Positions 1 to 10,967 of a stretch of DNA of 64,000 nt are shown here, one piece after another. Origin of the DNA: Flavobacterium turcicum (GTDB lineage Bacteria > Bacteroidota > Bacteroidia > Flavobacteriales > Flavobacteriaceae); assembly GCF_011365745.1 (NCBI RefSeq), contig NZ_JAAOBY010000003.1, positions 248,001 to 312,000 of the forward strand, read 5' to 3'. The translations under genes were made by a program, and so were the position numbers. The notes under the pieces were generated by a model, which ran no database searches, was not told the DNA's origin, and saw only the letters and a program-made list of their open reading frames with translations. The number at the start of each line of letters is the position of its first letter. Positions within the stretch are counted from its first letter, which is position 1.

Positions 1-2982
1 CATGTGAATGTGGTTTATGCCAATTTGAATACTTTGAATTTCATGAAAGATGCCACTTCTATTTTTAAAGGTGATGTGGTTGTTAAAGCTTCGGGAAATT
101 CAATTGAAAACTTTCAAGGAAATATTTACATCAACAAAACTTCCTATCAAAACACAAAAGACACCTATAATTTTGATGATTTTACTATCAACTCTGTTTT
201 TGATCGAGACAAAGTGCGCACCATTACTGTAAATTCGCCAGATATTGTTCAAGGTGAAATAGTAGGTCGCTATGCTTTTAATCAAGTGCAAAGTTTGATT
301 AAAAACTCGTTGGGTAGTTTGTATACCAATTTTAAACCTATCAAAGTTAACAAAGGACAGTTTTTAAAATTCAATTTCTCTATTTACAACAAGATTATCG
401 AGATTTTTTATCCCGATGTAACTATTGGTGCTAATACTATTGTTAAAGGTGCAATTTCATCAGATAATCAAGATTTTAAATTAAATTTTAATTCGCCTCA
501 AATAAAAGCATCCAATATTGTTTTTGACAATATTAATGTAGCAATCGATAACAAAAATCCGTTGTACAATGCTTTTATTGAATTGGATAGTATCAAAACT
601 AAATACTATAAAATTCGAGATTTTAGTTTGATTAACGTTACCATGAAGGATACTTTGTTTTTTAGGTCTGAATTTAAGGGTGGTAATAAAGCTGAGGATT
701 ATTATAACCTTAACTTGTACCATACCATAAATAAGGACAATAACAATGTGGTAGGAATTAGCAAATCGGAGGTGAAATTTAAAGATTATCTCTGGTTTTT
801 GAATGAGCAAGAAGGTGCTGATAATCAAATTGTTTTTGACAAGTCGTTCAATAATTTCAAGTTGGATAATTTAATAATGTCTCATGAAAATCAATCGATT
901 ACCTTAGATGGGGCGTTTAATAATACTGATTTTAAAGATCTTAATCTCAGTTTTAAAGATGTCGATTTGAATCAAATTACGCCTGCTAGTAATAAGTTTG
1001 CTTTTTTCGGAAATATTAATGGTGAGGTCGACTTTAAGCAAGATAAAAATGTTTTTCAACCAACAGCATCGATTGTAATCGATAATTTGGTTATGAATAA
1101 AACGCCACTTGGAACACTAAATTTTGATATTGAAGGCGATCAAAGTTTGCGCAAATTTACAATTGACTCTAATTTAGAAAATGAAAATATTGACTCGTTT
1201 GTTGCTGATGGAAGTTTCGAGATTGTCAACAAAGAGACTATTCTTGATTTAAATTTAAAATTCGATAAATTCAAATTAGCAACACTTAATGCATTAGGTG
1301 GTGATGTACTTTCTAACATTCGTGGTTCCGTTGGAGGAAATGCTACAATCGAAGGTAATTTAAAAAAACCAGCAATTAATGGTCGACTTTTTCTAGATGG
1401 AGCAGGAGTTACGGTTCCGTATTTGAATGTGGATTATGCGCTTGAGGATAATTCTATTATTGATTTAACGGATGAAAAGTTTTTGTTTAGAAATAACAGT
1501 CTTACCGACACAAAATACGATACCAACGGTAATTTAAGCGGGAGTATCGAGCACAATAATTTTGGCGATTGGAATCTTGATCTAGCTATAAGTTCTAATC
1601 GATTGGTGGCGCTAGATACCAAAGATACCGAGGATGCGGCCTATTACGGAACCGCTTTTATTGACGGAATGGCTACTATAAAAGGACCTACAAACGCCCT
1701 TTTTATAAAAGTAGATGCTAAATCAGAAAAAGGCACTGCCATTAAAATTCCGATAAATAATGCTGAGAGTGTAAGTGATAATGTGTTTATGCACTTTGTA
1801 ACCGAAAGAGAAAAATACAACCTAAAAAACGGAATTGTAGAGAATCTCAGAAATTATAACGGATTAGAATTAGAATTTGATTTTGATATCACACCAGATG
1901 CCGAAGTAGAGGTTATCCTAGACCGAAATACAGGTCATGGAATGAAAGGAAAAGGATTTGGATCGTTGTTATTTAAAATCAATACTTTAGGAAAATTCAA
2001 TATGTGGGGTGATTTTCAGGCTTATGAAGGGACCTACAATTTTAAATATGGTGGTTTAATTGATAAAAAATTTCAAGTTCGAAAAGGAGGATCGATCTCG
2101 TGGGAAGGTAACCCAATGCGTGCGCAATTGAATCTTGAGGCTGTATATAAAACTATTGCTAATCCTGCAGTTTTGTTAGATAACGCTTCATTCAACTCAA
2201 AGGTTCCAGTAGAGGTAGTAATTGGTGTTCGCGGTGATTTAACTAGTCCGGAGCCTGATTTTAATATCGAATTTCCAACGGTGAGTAATGTTCTAAAATC
2301 AGAGATTCAATACAAGTTGAATGACAAGGATGTGAGACAAACACAAGCTTTGTACTTATTGTCATCAGGGGGATTTTTAAGTCCTGAGGGTGTTAGTCAA
2401 TCTGACTTTTCAGGAAGTTTATTCGAAACGGCATCGAGTATTTTGGGTGGTATTATTCGCTCTGATGATGAGAAATTTAAAGTAGGGCTTAATTTTATTG
2501 GCGCTGACAGACGAATTGGTAAAGAAACCGATGGCCGATTTGTAGCTACAATTTCATCTAAAATTAATGAACGAGTAACTATTAATGGTAAATTGGGAGT
2601 ACCGTTTGGCGGAATTAATGAATCAGCAATCGTAGGTGATGTCGAAGTTTTATATCGTGTAAATGATGATGGAACTTTGAATTTGCGCTTGTTCAATAAG
2701 GAAAATGACATTAATTATGTTGGTCAAGGTATTGGCTATACTCAAGGATTAGGGGTTTCATACGAAGTTGATTTTGATACCTTTAAAGAGTTTGCTAATA
2801 AGATATTCAAAAATTTAAAAATCGAACGCTACACTGTGCCTGCAGCTGAAGATCAAGATTCTAACCTTTCACCAGAGTACATAAATTTCAACAGCGGTAA
2901 AAATAAAAAGTCTTCTAATCCACAAAAGCCTTCAATTCCTGTTAAGAAAAATCAAGAAAGCACACTTCCAGAGGAATATTAG
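1..2982 (+). CDS. tamB: Translocation/assembly module TamB, C-terminal part (5' end cut by window)
   Basis: The frame is open from the first base, so this is the 3' portion (about 990 residues) of a longer gene; the GTG at base 4 is not a convincing start. The protein is a long repetitive beta-rich chain ending in a DUF490/TamB C-terminal domain (roughly residues 600-930), followed by a Pro/Ser/Lys-rich tail. TamB homologs are inner-membrane-anchored, span the periplasm, and work with a TamA/BamA-type barrel in outer-membrane protein or lipid transport. Bacteroidota members usually exceed 1400 residues, so several hundred N-terminal residues should lie upstream. The family call rests on domain pattern and is fairly firm; the exact cargo is unknown. 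Confidence 0.85.
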   Translation, partial: HVNVVYANLNTLNFMKDATSIFKGDVVVKASGNSIENFQGNIYINKTSYQNTKDTYNFDDFTINSVFDRDKVRTITVNSPDIVQGEIVGRYAFNQVQSLIKNSLGSLYTNFKPIKVNKGQFLKFNFSIYNKIIEIFYPDVTIGANTIVKGAISSDNQDFKLNFNSPQIKASNIVFDNINVAIDNKNPLYNAFIELDSIKTKYYKIRDFSLINVTMKDTLFFRSEFKGGNKAEDYYNLNLYHTINKDNNNVVGISKSEVKFKDYLWFLNEQEGADNQIVFDKSFNNFKLDNLIMSHENQSITLDGAFNNTDFKDLNLSFKDVDLNQITPASNKFAFFGNINGEVDFKQDKNVFQPTASIVIDNLVMNKTPLGTLNFDIEGDQSLRKFTIDSNLENENIDSFVADGSFEIVNKETILDLNLKFDKFKLATLNALGGDVLSNIRGSVGGNATIEGNLKKPAINGRLFLDGAGVTVPYLNVDYALEDNSIIDLTDEKFLFRNNSLTDTKYDTNGNLSGSIEHNNFGDWNLDLAISSNRLVALDTKDTEDAAYYGTAFIDGMATIKGPTNALFIKVDAKSEKGTAIKIPINNAESVSDNVFMHFVTEREKYNLKNGIVENLRNYNGLELEFDFDITPDAEVEVILDRNTGHGMKGKGFGSLLFKINTLGKFNMWGDFQAYEGTYNFKYGGLIDKKFQVRKGGSISWEGNPMRAQLNLEAVYKTIANPAVLLDNASFNSKVPVEVVIGVRGDLTSPEPDFNIEFPTVSNVLKSEIQYKLNDKDVRQTQALYLLSSGGFLSPEGVSQSDFSGSLFETASSILGGIIRSDDEKFKVGLNFIGADRRIGKETDGRFVATISSKINERVTINGKLGVPFGGINESAIVGDVEVLYRVNDDGTLNLRLFNKENDINYVGQGIGYTQGLGVSYEVDFDTFKEFANKIFKNLKIERYTVPAAEDQDSNLSPEYINFNSGKNKKSSNPQKPSIPVKKNQESTLPEEY

Positions 2983-3306
2983 TCGCTATTTATTTCAAAA
3001 ATGAGGTTTTTAACAAATCAATGAATCTCAATTTACTACTTTCTCTTTCCTTTTAAATTTTACAGAAAGTAGTACAAAATCACTTTTTCAAACACGGTCT
3101 TGATTACTTAAAAAAAGGAGCAAGTTGCTAATTGTTAAATTAAATGTATGCTTTTTTGAGTTTTGTTAAATAAAATGCAACTTTATTCACGAAACAAAAA
3201 ACTTATCAACGAAAACGTTTGAATTTCTATTTCGTTCTCAATTAAATAAAAACACTGTCTCATAAGTGGTTAATGTTTGCTAGTTTTACACTTTAATACT
3301 TAAATA
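2983..3306. other. Intergenic region between tamB and pfkA
   Basis: This 324-base gap holds no credible gene. It contains an 11-bp-stem hairpin (arms at 3034-3044 and 3064-3074, loop of 19) that lies about 50 bases after tamB and has no T-run directly after it. It also contains a perfect 8-bp palindrome AAACGTTT at 3213-3220 in the pfkA leader. The pfkA promoter must lie here, but I do not see a perfect TAnnTTTG box. Confidence 0.5.
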
Positions 3307-4293
3307 ATGCCAAAAACAATAAAAAAAGTTGGGGTTTTAACCTCCGGAGGTGATTCCCCTGGAATGAATGCTGCGATTCGATCAGTTGTACGAACGTGCG
3401 CATATCACAATATAGAATGTATAGGAATTTATAGAGGTTATCAAGGAATGATTGAAGGCGACTTCAAAGAAATGGGACCTCGAAGTGTAAATAATATTGT
3501 GAACAAAGGCGGTACCATATTAAAATCAGCCCGTTCACTAGAATTTAAAACTCCAGAAGGCAGAAAAAAAGCCCACGAAAATTTAACTAAAGCAGGAATT
3601 GATGCTCTAGTAGTTATTGGTGGAGACGGAACTTTTACAGGAGGATTACTTTTTAATTCTGAATTTAATTTTCCAGTAATGGGGATTCCAGGAACTATAG
3701 ATAATGATATTTTTGGAACAAGTCATACTTTAGGGTACGATACGGCTCTAAATACTGTTGTTGATGTAATTGATAAAATTAGAGATACAGCCAGTTCTCA
3801 TAACAGATTATTCTTTGTAGAAGTAATGGGACGCGATGCCGGTCATATTGCATTAAACGCAGGTATTGGCGCAGGAGCAGAAGAAATTTTAATTCCAGAG
3901 GAAGATTTAGGTCTAGATCGTTTACTAGAATCTTTGCAAAAAAGTAAAGCATCAGGAAAATCATCAAGTATTGTGGTTATTGCAGAGGGCGATAAAATTG
4001 GTAAAAACGTATTTGAATTGAAAGATTATGTTGAGGCCAATTTACCAGAATATGATGTGCGTGTTTCAGTACTAGGCCACATGCAGCGTGGTGGTTCACC
4101 ATCTTGTTTTGACCGTGTGCTTGCAAGCCGATTGGGTGTAAAAGCAGTAGAATCCTTGATAGATGGTAAATCAAATTACATGGTAGGATTGCAAAACGAT
4201 CAAGTAGCACTTACACCACTAGAGCAAGCTATTAAAGGGAAAACGATGATTGATCGTGAATTATTGAGAGTATCAGACATTATGTCTACATAA
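3307..4293 (+). CDS. pfkA: ATP-dependent 6-phosphofructokinase
   Basis: The product phosphorylates fructose 6-phosphate to fructose 1,6-bisphosphate in cytosolic glycolysis. Its 328 residues match bacterial PfkA. The nucleotide loop GGDSPGMNA is at residues 14-22, GGDGT at 105-109 (a Gly after GGD is typical of ATP-type rather than PPi-type enzymes), and the catalytic PGTIDNDI at 128-135. The effector/substrate segment VLGHMQRGG lies near residue 258. It starts at ATG and is followed 72 bases later by gap, which suggests a shared glycolytic transcript. A LacI-type palindrome in the leader may be regulatory. Confidence 0.97.
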   Translation: MPKTIKKVGVLTSGGDSPGMNAAIRSVVRTCAYHNIECIGIYRGYQGMIEGDFKEMGPRSVNNIVNKGGTILKSARSLEFKTPEGRKKAHENLTKAGIDALVVIGGDGTFTGGLLFNSEFNFPVMGIPGTIDNDIFGTSHTLGYDTALNTVVDVIDKIRDTASSHNRLFFVEVMGRDAGHIALNAGIGAGAEEILIPEEDLGLDRLLESLQKSKASGKSSSIVVIAEGDKIGKNVFELKDYVEANLPEYDVRVSVLGHMQRGGSPSCFDRVLASRLGVKAVESLIDGKSNYMVGLQNDQVALTPLEQAIKGKTMIDRELLRVSDIMST

Positions 4294-4359
4294 ATAATTA
4301 AAGTTTATTGTGAGGAAATTAGACTTTAGGAAGAGCGAAGTAAAATAAACAAAAATTAA

Positions 4360-5370
<1,011 letters not shown>

Positions 5371-5386
5371 TAATTTATATATTTAC

Positions 5387-5426
5387 AAATCCCGTTATGT
5401 ACATGTATAGCGGGATTTTATTTTTA
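5387..5426 (+). terminator. Rho-independent terminator after gap
   Basis: The arms AAATCCCG (5387-5394) and CGGGATTT (5411-5418) form an 8-bp stem, and a T-rich run follows on the plus strand, 16 bases after the gap stop codon. Confidence 0.8.
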
Positions 5427-5498
5427 ACGCTTTGCGGATTTTAACCTTAATGTTTTAATTGATCAAAGTGTGGCCAAACCAAAATAAACCAATAGAAA

Positions 5499-6350
5499 AT
5501 GAGATTAATAGTTGATAGTGGTTCTACAAAAGCCGATTGGATTGCGATTGATGATAATGGTAAAATATTATTTACTACCCAAACACTAGGTCTAAATCCA
5601 GAAGTTCTGGAGGAAGATGAAATTATTGAGCGGTTAAATGACCGTTTTGATATTTTACACAATAAGAAAAATGCAACACATTTGTTTTTTTACGGTGCCG
5701 GATGTGGAACCGAAAAAATGAAAGTGACGCTTTCGCAGGTTTTTCAAAAGTATTTTGTTAACGCTATTATAGATGTTCGTGAGGATACCTATGCTGCTGT
5801 ATACGCTACAACTCCTGTTGGCGAAAAAGCTATAGTTTCTATTTTGGGAACAGGATCTAATTGTAGTTATTTTGATGGCAAAGAGTTGTTCCAAAAAGTA
5901 CAATCATTAGGCTACATTGCTATGGATGATTGCAGCGGAAACGTATTTGGGAAAGAATTGATCAGAAAGTATTATTTCAACAAAATGCCAAAAGAATTGG
6001 CTGAGGCGTTCGAGAAAGAATACGATTTAGACCCAGATGCAATTAAAAGCAAATTGTACAAAGAGCCTAATCCTAATGCTTATTTAGCAACTTTTGCTAA
6101 ATTTTTAATTCAACATAAAGATTCTGAGTTTTGTAGAAAAATCATTTTTAAAGGAATGAAATCTTTTGTAAAGAACTACATCAAGCAATACGAGAACCAC
6201 AAAGAAGTTCCAGTTCATTTTGTTGGATCAATTGCTTTTTACTTAAAAGAGGAATTACAAGAAACTTTTGATAAATACGAATTACAATTAGGGAACGTAT
6301 TGCGCAGACCTATCGATGGTTTGATTGCTTATCATAACCTGAACAAATAG
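5499..6350 (+). CDS. BadF/BadG/BcrA-type ATPase, probable N-acetylglucosamine kinase
   Basis: The 283-residue protein belongs to the actin-like ATPase superfamily. The N-terminal phosphate-1 motif reads VDSGSTKADW (residues 5-14), a second ATP-binding stretch SILGTGSNCSY lies near residues 113-123, and an MDDCSGNVFG segment follows. This arrangement is typical of the eukaryotic-type N-acetylglucosamine kinase family, so a role in amino-sugar or peptidoglycan recycling is likely but inferred. It follows the gap terminator and starts at ATG, and a strong convergent terminator separates it from ridA. Confidence 0.85.
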   Translation: MRLIVDSGSTKADWIAIDDNGKILFTTQTLGLNPEVLEEDEIIERLNDRFDILHNKKNATHLFFYGAGCGTEKMKVTLSQVFQKYFVNAIIDVREDTYAAVYATTPVGEKAIVSILGTGSNCSYFDGKELFQKVQSLGYIAMDDCSGNVFGKELIRKYYFNKMPKELAEAFEKEYDLDPDAIKSKLYKEPNPNAYLATFAKFLIQHKDSEFCRKIIFKGMKSFVKNYIKQYENHKEVPVHFVGSIAFYLKEELQETFDKYELQLGNVLRRPIDGLIAYHNLNK

Positions 6351-6372
6351 GCCCTTTCAAAATAATTCGCAT

Positions 6373-6414
6373 AAAAAAACACTATTTTCTCATTTGAGAA
6401 AATAGTGTTTTTTT
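6373..6414. terminator. Bidirectional terminator between the BadF-type kinase gene and ridA
   Basis: A long A/T-flanked stem has arms CACTATTTTCTC and GAGAAAATAGTG separated by four bases. It has A-runs on one side and T-runs on the other, so it can stop transcription from both converging genes. Confidence 0.9.
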
Positions 6415-6434
6415 ATTTTAGCATCGCTAGTGTT

Positions 6435-6815
6435 TTACAAAACAGCAATCATCGAAATTTCAACATTCACATTTTTTGGTAAGCAAGCCACTTGCACAGT
6501 TTCTCTAGCTGGAGCGGTTTCTTCGTTAAAGTAAGCGCCATAAACGCTATTGATTGCTCCAAAATCATTCATATCCATAATGAAGATGGTTGATTTGACC
6601 ACGTGATCAAAAGTCATTCCTGCAGCAGCTAAAACTGCTTTCATATTTTGCATTACTTGCTCTGCTTCTTCTTGAATGTTAGCAGTTACTAATTCGCCAG
6701 TTTCAGGGTGTAATGCAATTTGTCCTGATGTATATAAGGTGTTTCCAGATAATACAGCTTGACTATATGGTCCTATAGGAGCCGGTGCAGCAGTTGTAAA
6801 TATTACTTTTTTCAT
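6435..6815 (-). CDS. ridA: RidA family reactive intermediate/imine deaminase
   Basis: The 126-residue protein is full length for the RidA/YjgF/YER057c/UK114 family. These cytosolic trimers hydrolyse reactive enamine/imine intermediates such as 2-aminoacrylate. Visible signatures are IGPYSQAV near residues 15-22, TSGQIALHP near 30-38, and the C-terminal VQVACLPKNVNVEISMIAV, which contains the usual family signature before a Glu. An Arg in APARETVQV matches the substrate-binding Arg. It lies 58 bases downstream of lptD on the same strand and is probably co-transcribed with it. Confidence 0.95.
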   Translation of the reverse strand: MKKVIFTTAAPAPIGPYSQAVLSGNTLYTSGQIALHPETGELVTANIQEEAEQVMQNMKAVLAAAGMTFDHVVKSTIFIMDMNDFGAINSVYGAYFNEETAPARETVQVACLPKNVNVEISMIAVL

Positions 6816-6873
6816 AAAAATAGTTTTGTTTTTGAATATAGAATTAAAGTTAAGAAATTTAAAAGAAGAGTTC

Positions 6874-9624
6874 TTAACGATTTATTACACTTCTTTTATC
6901 CCATTTAATATCACTAAGGATTCCTGATTTAATACCAATAAAAAATCCCCAGTTGGCATTTTCTCCAAACGGAGACCAATTAAAATCCATTCTCCAACTT
7001 AGCAAATCTCTTTCAAAACGAAGTTGTGTAAATGTGACACCTTTTTGAACAAAATCGTATCCTGTTGATATTCCTGCTTTCCATTTTGGGGTCAAATCTG
7101 CATTAGCAGAAATCATAATGGAATTGCCAATAATTTGATTTTCTCGATTGTTATTTCCGTAAGTAAGGGAGTAAGCAAAAGTCATATCCCAAGGTAACTT
7201 TGCATTAAAAAACTCTGCAATTTTGTCTTCGCCTTCGTCTTCTTCTTCATCATCAAATTGACTTTTTCGGCTGTCTCCCAAGTCCGTATTGGTACCAAAC
7301 AAGTCATCTTCTCGACCACCATTTCGTTGACTTAATGAATTCTTGTCTTTCTTCTTCTTATCTTTTCCTTGGCTTGATAAAGAATAATTAATGGTCATAT
7401 TTGAGCTGGTCATTCTAAACAAACTACCGCCATTGTTAATGTTAAAGACATTAATTCTGTTTCCAGAATTATCAATTGCGTATGGATCGAGTGTAGCTCC
7501 AAAATTGACGTTCATCTTGTTGTCAAATAAATTCGTTCCGCCACTTACACGAATAGGAGCAAAGGCAAGTGAGGTCACTCCATCAGCATCTAAATTATAT
7601 GATGTTGAAAGGTTTAAATTATTCAATAACATGATTTTTTTAGGTTCTACCTTGGTGCTGTCTTTATCAGTTACTTTAGCCTCAAATGTATTGCTCAAAT
7701 CAAATCCAAGTGTGTTTGCATTATTCAGTCCAGGAGCTCCGTAAAGACCGTTTTCAAAACGAGTGTATTGCTGGCGCATTGTTCCTGATGCATCGGTAGC
7801 ATAAGTGTCGTAGTATTTTTCAAAGCTTGGAGTATACCCGTATGATACAGAAGGACGCATGACGTGACGTATCGATTTAATTTTTTTATTTTCTCCAAAA
7901 TTAAAAGTCCCGTAAATTGTAGTACCAATGCTAGTTGAAAAATTATATGTTCTAAATGCATCGAATTCGTTAACCGTTTTGTCAACTACTTGACTTTGGT
8001 CAACATCAAAACTTCTTTCAATTGTTTTAGTAGTCCAAATTTCTTCATAATTTATGGAGCTAGTAGCACTAAAATATTTGAACAATTTAAAGTTGGTGCT
8101 TAACGGAATACTGTGTTGAAAACCAACTCTGGCATCGCGGAACATTTGCGGCTTAAAGAATAGCGAGTCGTTAGTCACAATACTATTACGACCGTTTAAG
8201 TTGTATTGTAAATTTATGTTTTTAATAAATCCCTTACGAGGTCCATCTTTACTTGAAAAAGGGTAAATACGATCAACACTCACTTGCAAAGTAGGCAGCG
8301 TCATGTTGATCTCTTGCGTTTGTGTGTTTTGCGAATGCGTAGCTGTTAATGACATGCGCAATTGCGGAACCGTATTGAATGTTTTTGAGTAAGATACCGA
8401 AGAACTTAAGGTATTATTTAAGTTAGAACCAATATTTACTTGATTAATAGATTGTTGAAAATAGCGACTACTTCCTAAGTTTACAGATGCTGAAAAGGTA
8501 GAATTTGGATTAGCTTTACTGTCTTTAGCGTGTGACCACTGAATGTTATAGATGTTCTGTTTTGAATAATCAGGATAACCTCTTTCGCTGGTGATTAGGT
8601 TTTCAAAACGAACATTGATGTTTCCTCTGTAGCTGTATCTTTTTGCGTAAGCCGATTCGAAACGCATACCGTAACTACCATTCGTGTAATAATCACCCAG
8701 AACGGTCAAATCGTAATTATCGCTCAAGGCAAAATAATAGCCTAAGTTTTGTAATGAGAATCCTCTCGTATTAGAGTCGTTATAGCTTGGTAAAATCAAA
8801 CCCGAAACGCTGTTTTCTTTACTCATCGGAAAAAAAGCGAATGGCAATGCAATAGGAGTGGGTACATTGGCAATAACCATATTTGTTAAGCCTGTGACTA
8901 CTTTTTTGCCAGGAATAAATTTTACTTTATTGGTTTGAAAGTAATATTCAGGATTATCAACATCTTTTGATGTAGTAAAACGTGCTCCTTTTAAAAAGTA
9001 TACTGAATCATTTTCTTTTTTGGTTACGGCAGCCTTAATTTTAAACTCTCCTTGATCTGATCTTGAATTCCAAATCAATGCTTTTTTTGTTTTAAAATTG
9101 AATCGAATCGAGTCGGGTTCCACGACATTGGCACCTTGTTTAAAATTCGGATATTGCGTGTAAGCTCCCGTCGAATCTTTTAATCTACCGGCATAGACTT
9201 CGTTTTTTTCGTAGTCCATGATAATTTTTCCCGACTTTAGTTCAACGTCTTCATAATACAATTCGGCTTGATCGTATAAAGTGATTTGTTTTTTCTTTTG
9301 ATCTATTTTAACGTAGTGCTCCGCTTTATAGCGTACTTTTCCATCTAAAAAAGCTTTCTTAGGTTTTAAACTATCTTTTTTTATACTGTCGGTAGCTACT
9401 ACGACCACTGGTTTTGGAGTAATAACGGGTACAGAAGGATTAGTTGCAGTACTTTTTTTAGTAGGAGCTTGTATAGCGGCTTTCTTTTTGACGATATCTT
9501 GCGAATATAATTTACCAGAACCCAGAGAAAGGAATAATGATAATAAAACGATATTAAATAAGTTTGTATGCAACGGTATAAATGCTATTTTTGTAAAATT
9601 ATGGCCTGTTTTTTGACACGTCAA
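6874..9624 (-). CDS. lptD: Putative LPS assembly protein LptD (Bacteroidota type)
   Basis: This is an outer-membrane barrel protein of about 900 residues with an N-terminal OstA/LptA-like periplasmic domain (roughly residues 100-290, containing the LYDQAELYYED and MDYEKNEVYA strands) and a long C-terminal barrel. In Bacteroidota it is the presumed LPS/lipid A translocon. An acidic/charged insertion of about 30 residues (EEEDEGEDK) lies near residue 800. The coordinates give the longest frame, which starts at TTG 9624. A TTG at 9573 fits better as the start, because it opens directly into a signal peptide (HTNLFNIVLLSLFL...LYSQ) and a TAAGTTTG promoter box (9622-9629) overlaps the upstream TTG. 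It is divergent from the amidase gene. Confidence 0.88.
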   Translation of the reverse strand: MTCQKTGHNFTKIAFIPLHTNLFNIVLLSLFLSLGSGKLYSQDIVKKKAAIQAPTKKSTATNPSVPVITPKPVVVVATDSIKKDSLKPKKAFLDGKVRYKAEHYVKIDQKKKQITLYDQAELYYEDVELKSGKIIMDYEKNEVYAGRLKDSTGAYTQYPNFKQGANVVEPDSIRFNFKTKKALIWNSRSDQGEFKIKAAVTKKENDSVYFLKGARFTTSKDVDNPEYYFQTNKVKFIPGKKVVTGLTNMVIANVPTPIALPFAFFPMSKENSVSGLILPSYNDSNTRGFSLQNLGYYFALSDNYDLTVLGDYYTNGSYGMRFESAYAKRYSYRGNINVRFENLITSERGYPDYSKQNIYNIQWSHAKDSKANPNSTFSASVNLGSSRYFQQSINQVNIGSNLNNTLSSSVSYSKTFNTVPQLRMSLTATHSQNTQTQEINMTLPTLQVSVDRIYPFSSKDGPRKGFIKNINLQYNLNGRNSIVTNDSLFFKPQMFRDARVGFQHSIPLSTNFKLFKYFSATSSINYEEIWTTKTIERSFDVDQSQVVDKTVNEFDAFRTYNFSTSIGTTIYGTFNFGENKKIKSIRHVMRPSVSYGYTPSFEKYYDTYATDASGTMRQQYTRFENGLYGAPGLNNANTLGFDLSNTFEAKVTDKDSTKVEPKKIMLLNNLNLSTSYNLDADGVTSLAFAPIRVSGGTNLFDNKMNVNFGATLDPYAIDNSGNRINVFNINNGGSLFRMTSSNMTINYSLSSQGKDKKKKDKNSLSQRNGGREDDLFGTNTDLGDSRKSQFDDEEEDEGEDKIAEFFNAKLPWDMTFAYSLTYGNNNRENQIIGNSIMISANADLTPKWKAGISTGYDFVQKGVTFTQLRFERDLLSWRMDFNWSPFGENANWGFFIGIKSGILSDIKWDKRSVINR

Positions 9625-9629
9625 ACTTA
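9622..9629 (-). promoter_or_regulatory. Candidate -7 element for lptD
   Basis: The minus strand reads TAAGTTTG, an exact match to the Bacteroidota TAnnTTTG element. I do not see a TTTG at the ideal distance upstream. If the element is used, translation must begin downstream of the first TTG, at 9573. Confidence 0.4.
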
Positions 9630-9707
9630 CATATTATTTTTTGTCAAAAATAGTCAATTAAATAATTTTATAACTGTAGTCTTTTAATAAAATTAACGAA
9701 TAGCTTT

Positions 9708-10934
9708 ATGCACATTTCTAGTAAAATCAAATTCTTTTTACCAATATGTCTTGCCTTATTTTCCGTGGTAGGATATGGTCAAACTAATGCTTTTAAAGTC
9801 ACGCTTGATGCGGGACATGGAGCACATGATTTTGGTGCTGTTTACGAAGGTCGAATTGAAAAAAATATAGCCTTAGCAGTGGTTCTCAAGGTTGGTAAAA
9901 TTCTAGAAGCTACGCCACAAATGCAGGTCAATTATACTCGTAAGACAGATGTTTTTATTGATTTGATTGAAAGAGCAAATATTGCCAATCGCGTTAATGC
10001 TCATATTTTTGTATCTATTCATTGTAACGCAAATAGAAACACTGTTGCTGATGGTACTGAAACTTATGTAATGGGTTTGAGTAAAGTAGCTTCCAATTTA
10101 GATGCTGCAAAGAAGGAAAACTCGGTAGTAACTTTAGAGAAAGATTACAAAGAAAAATACGAAGGTTTTGATCCAAATTCTCCAGAAACGATGATTGGTA
10201 TGACCTTAATGCAAGAAGAATATTTAGAAAATAGTATTGCATTGGCCAGTAAAGTCGAAGAAGCTTTTGGTGATTTAGGAAAAAAAATTCGTGGAGAGGG
10301 AGTAAAGCAAGCTCCGTTCATGGTTTTGCACAAAGCATACATGCCAAGAGTCCTTATTGAAATGGGATTCATATCAAATACTGTTGAAGGTAATCGACTA
10401 AACTCTGAAGAAGGTCAAGATGAAATTGCAAAAGCAATTGCTGGCGCTATTGTAAGTTATAAGAAAGAGTATTTTGGAGAGGGCGAAGTTGAAGCACCTG
10501 CTGAGACTCCTTCTGAAAAAATGATTGAAAATAGTAAAAATGAAATGCAATCAGGGACTCCGGTTAACAACGATGCCGCATCTGCATTGCAAACTGTGGC
10601 TCCTGTTGCTGCAGCGGTTGTTGTTCCCAAAGTCGTTGCGCCAGTTGTTACACCAGCTTTAGCAGTGACAACTACCAATCCAGGCGTAGTTTTTAAAGTA
10701 CAACTGATTGCAAGCTCCAAAAAAATTGACTTGTTGGCACAAAACTTCAATGGATTGTCTGATGTATCCGTATTATACGAGGATCGAGTGTACAAATACT
10801 TATATGGTAATGCAAATAACTTTGAGGCTGCAAAAAAAGACTTGAAGCAAGCCAAAGAGAAAGGCTATAATTCTTCTTTTTTAATTGCATTTAAACAAGG
10901 AAAAAAGATAAACATTCAAGAAGCAATTCAATAA
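9708..10934 (+). CDS. N-acetylmuramoyl-L-alanine amidase with C-terminal SPOR-like domain (paralog 1)
   Basis: This exported zinc amidase cleaves the MurNAc-L-Ala bond of peptidoglycan. After a signal peptide ending near VGYGQ (residues 1-24), the Amidase_3 domain shows DAGHGAHD with the first His ligand (residues 34-41), GRIEKNIAL with the Glu ligand, VSIHCNA with the second His, and the catalytic IEMGFISN near residue 220. A low-complexity Ala/Val/Pro/Thr linker (about residues 255-325) leads to a C-terminal domain of about 80 residues resembling SPOR-type peptidoglycan-binding modules. A close paralog follows after 33 bases. Confidence 0.93.
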   Translation: MHISSKIKFFLPICLALFSVVGYGQTNAFKVTLDAGHGAHDFGAVYEGRIEKNIALAVVLKVGKILEATPQMQVNYTRKTDVFIDLIERANIANRVNAHIFVSIHCNANRNTVADGTETYVMGLSKVASNLDAAKKENSVVTLEKDYKEKYEGFDPNSPETMIGMTLMQEEYLENSIALASKVEEAFGDLGKKIRGEGVKQAPFMVLHKAYMPRVLIEMGFISNTVEGNRLNSEEGQDEIAKAIAGAIVSYKKEYFGEGEVEAPAETPSEKMIENSKNEMQSGTPVNNDAASALQTVAPVAAAVVVPKVVAPVVTPALAVTTTNPGVVFKVQLIASSKKIDLLAQNFNGLSDVSVLYEDRVYKYLYGNANNFEAAKKDLKQAKEKGYNSSFLIAFKQGKKINIQEAIQ

Positions 10935-10967
10935 TATTGCAACACAATTTCTATTCCCACCCTTATT

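Noticed and set aside
2397-2711. Longer antisense open frames inside tamB, lptD, purL and the fad genes
   Set aside because: They lie wholly opposite strongly supported genes, have no independent promoter or domain signal, and are expected shadows of codon bias.
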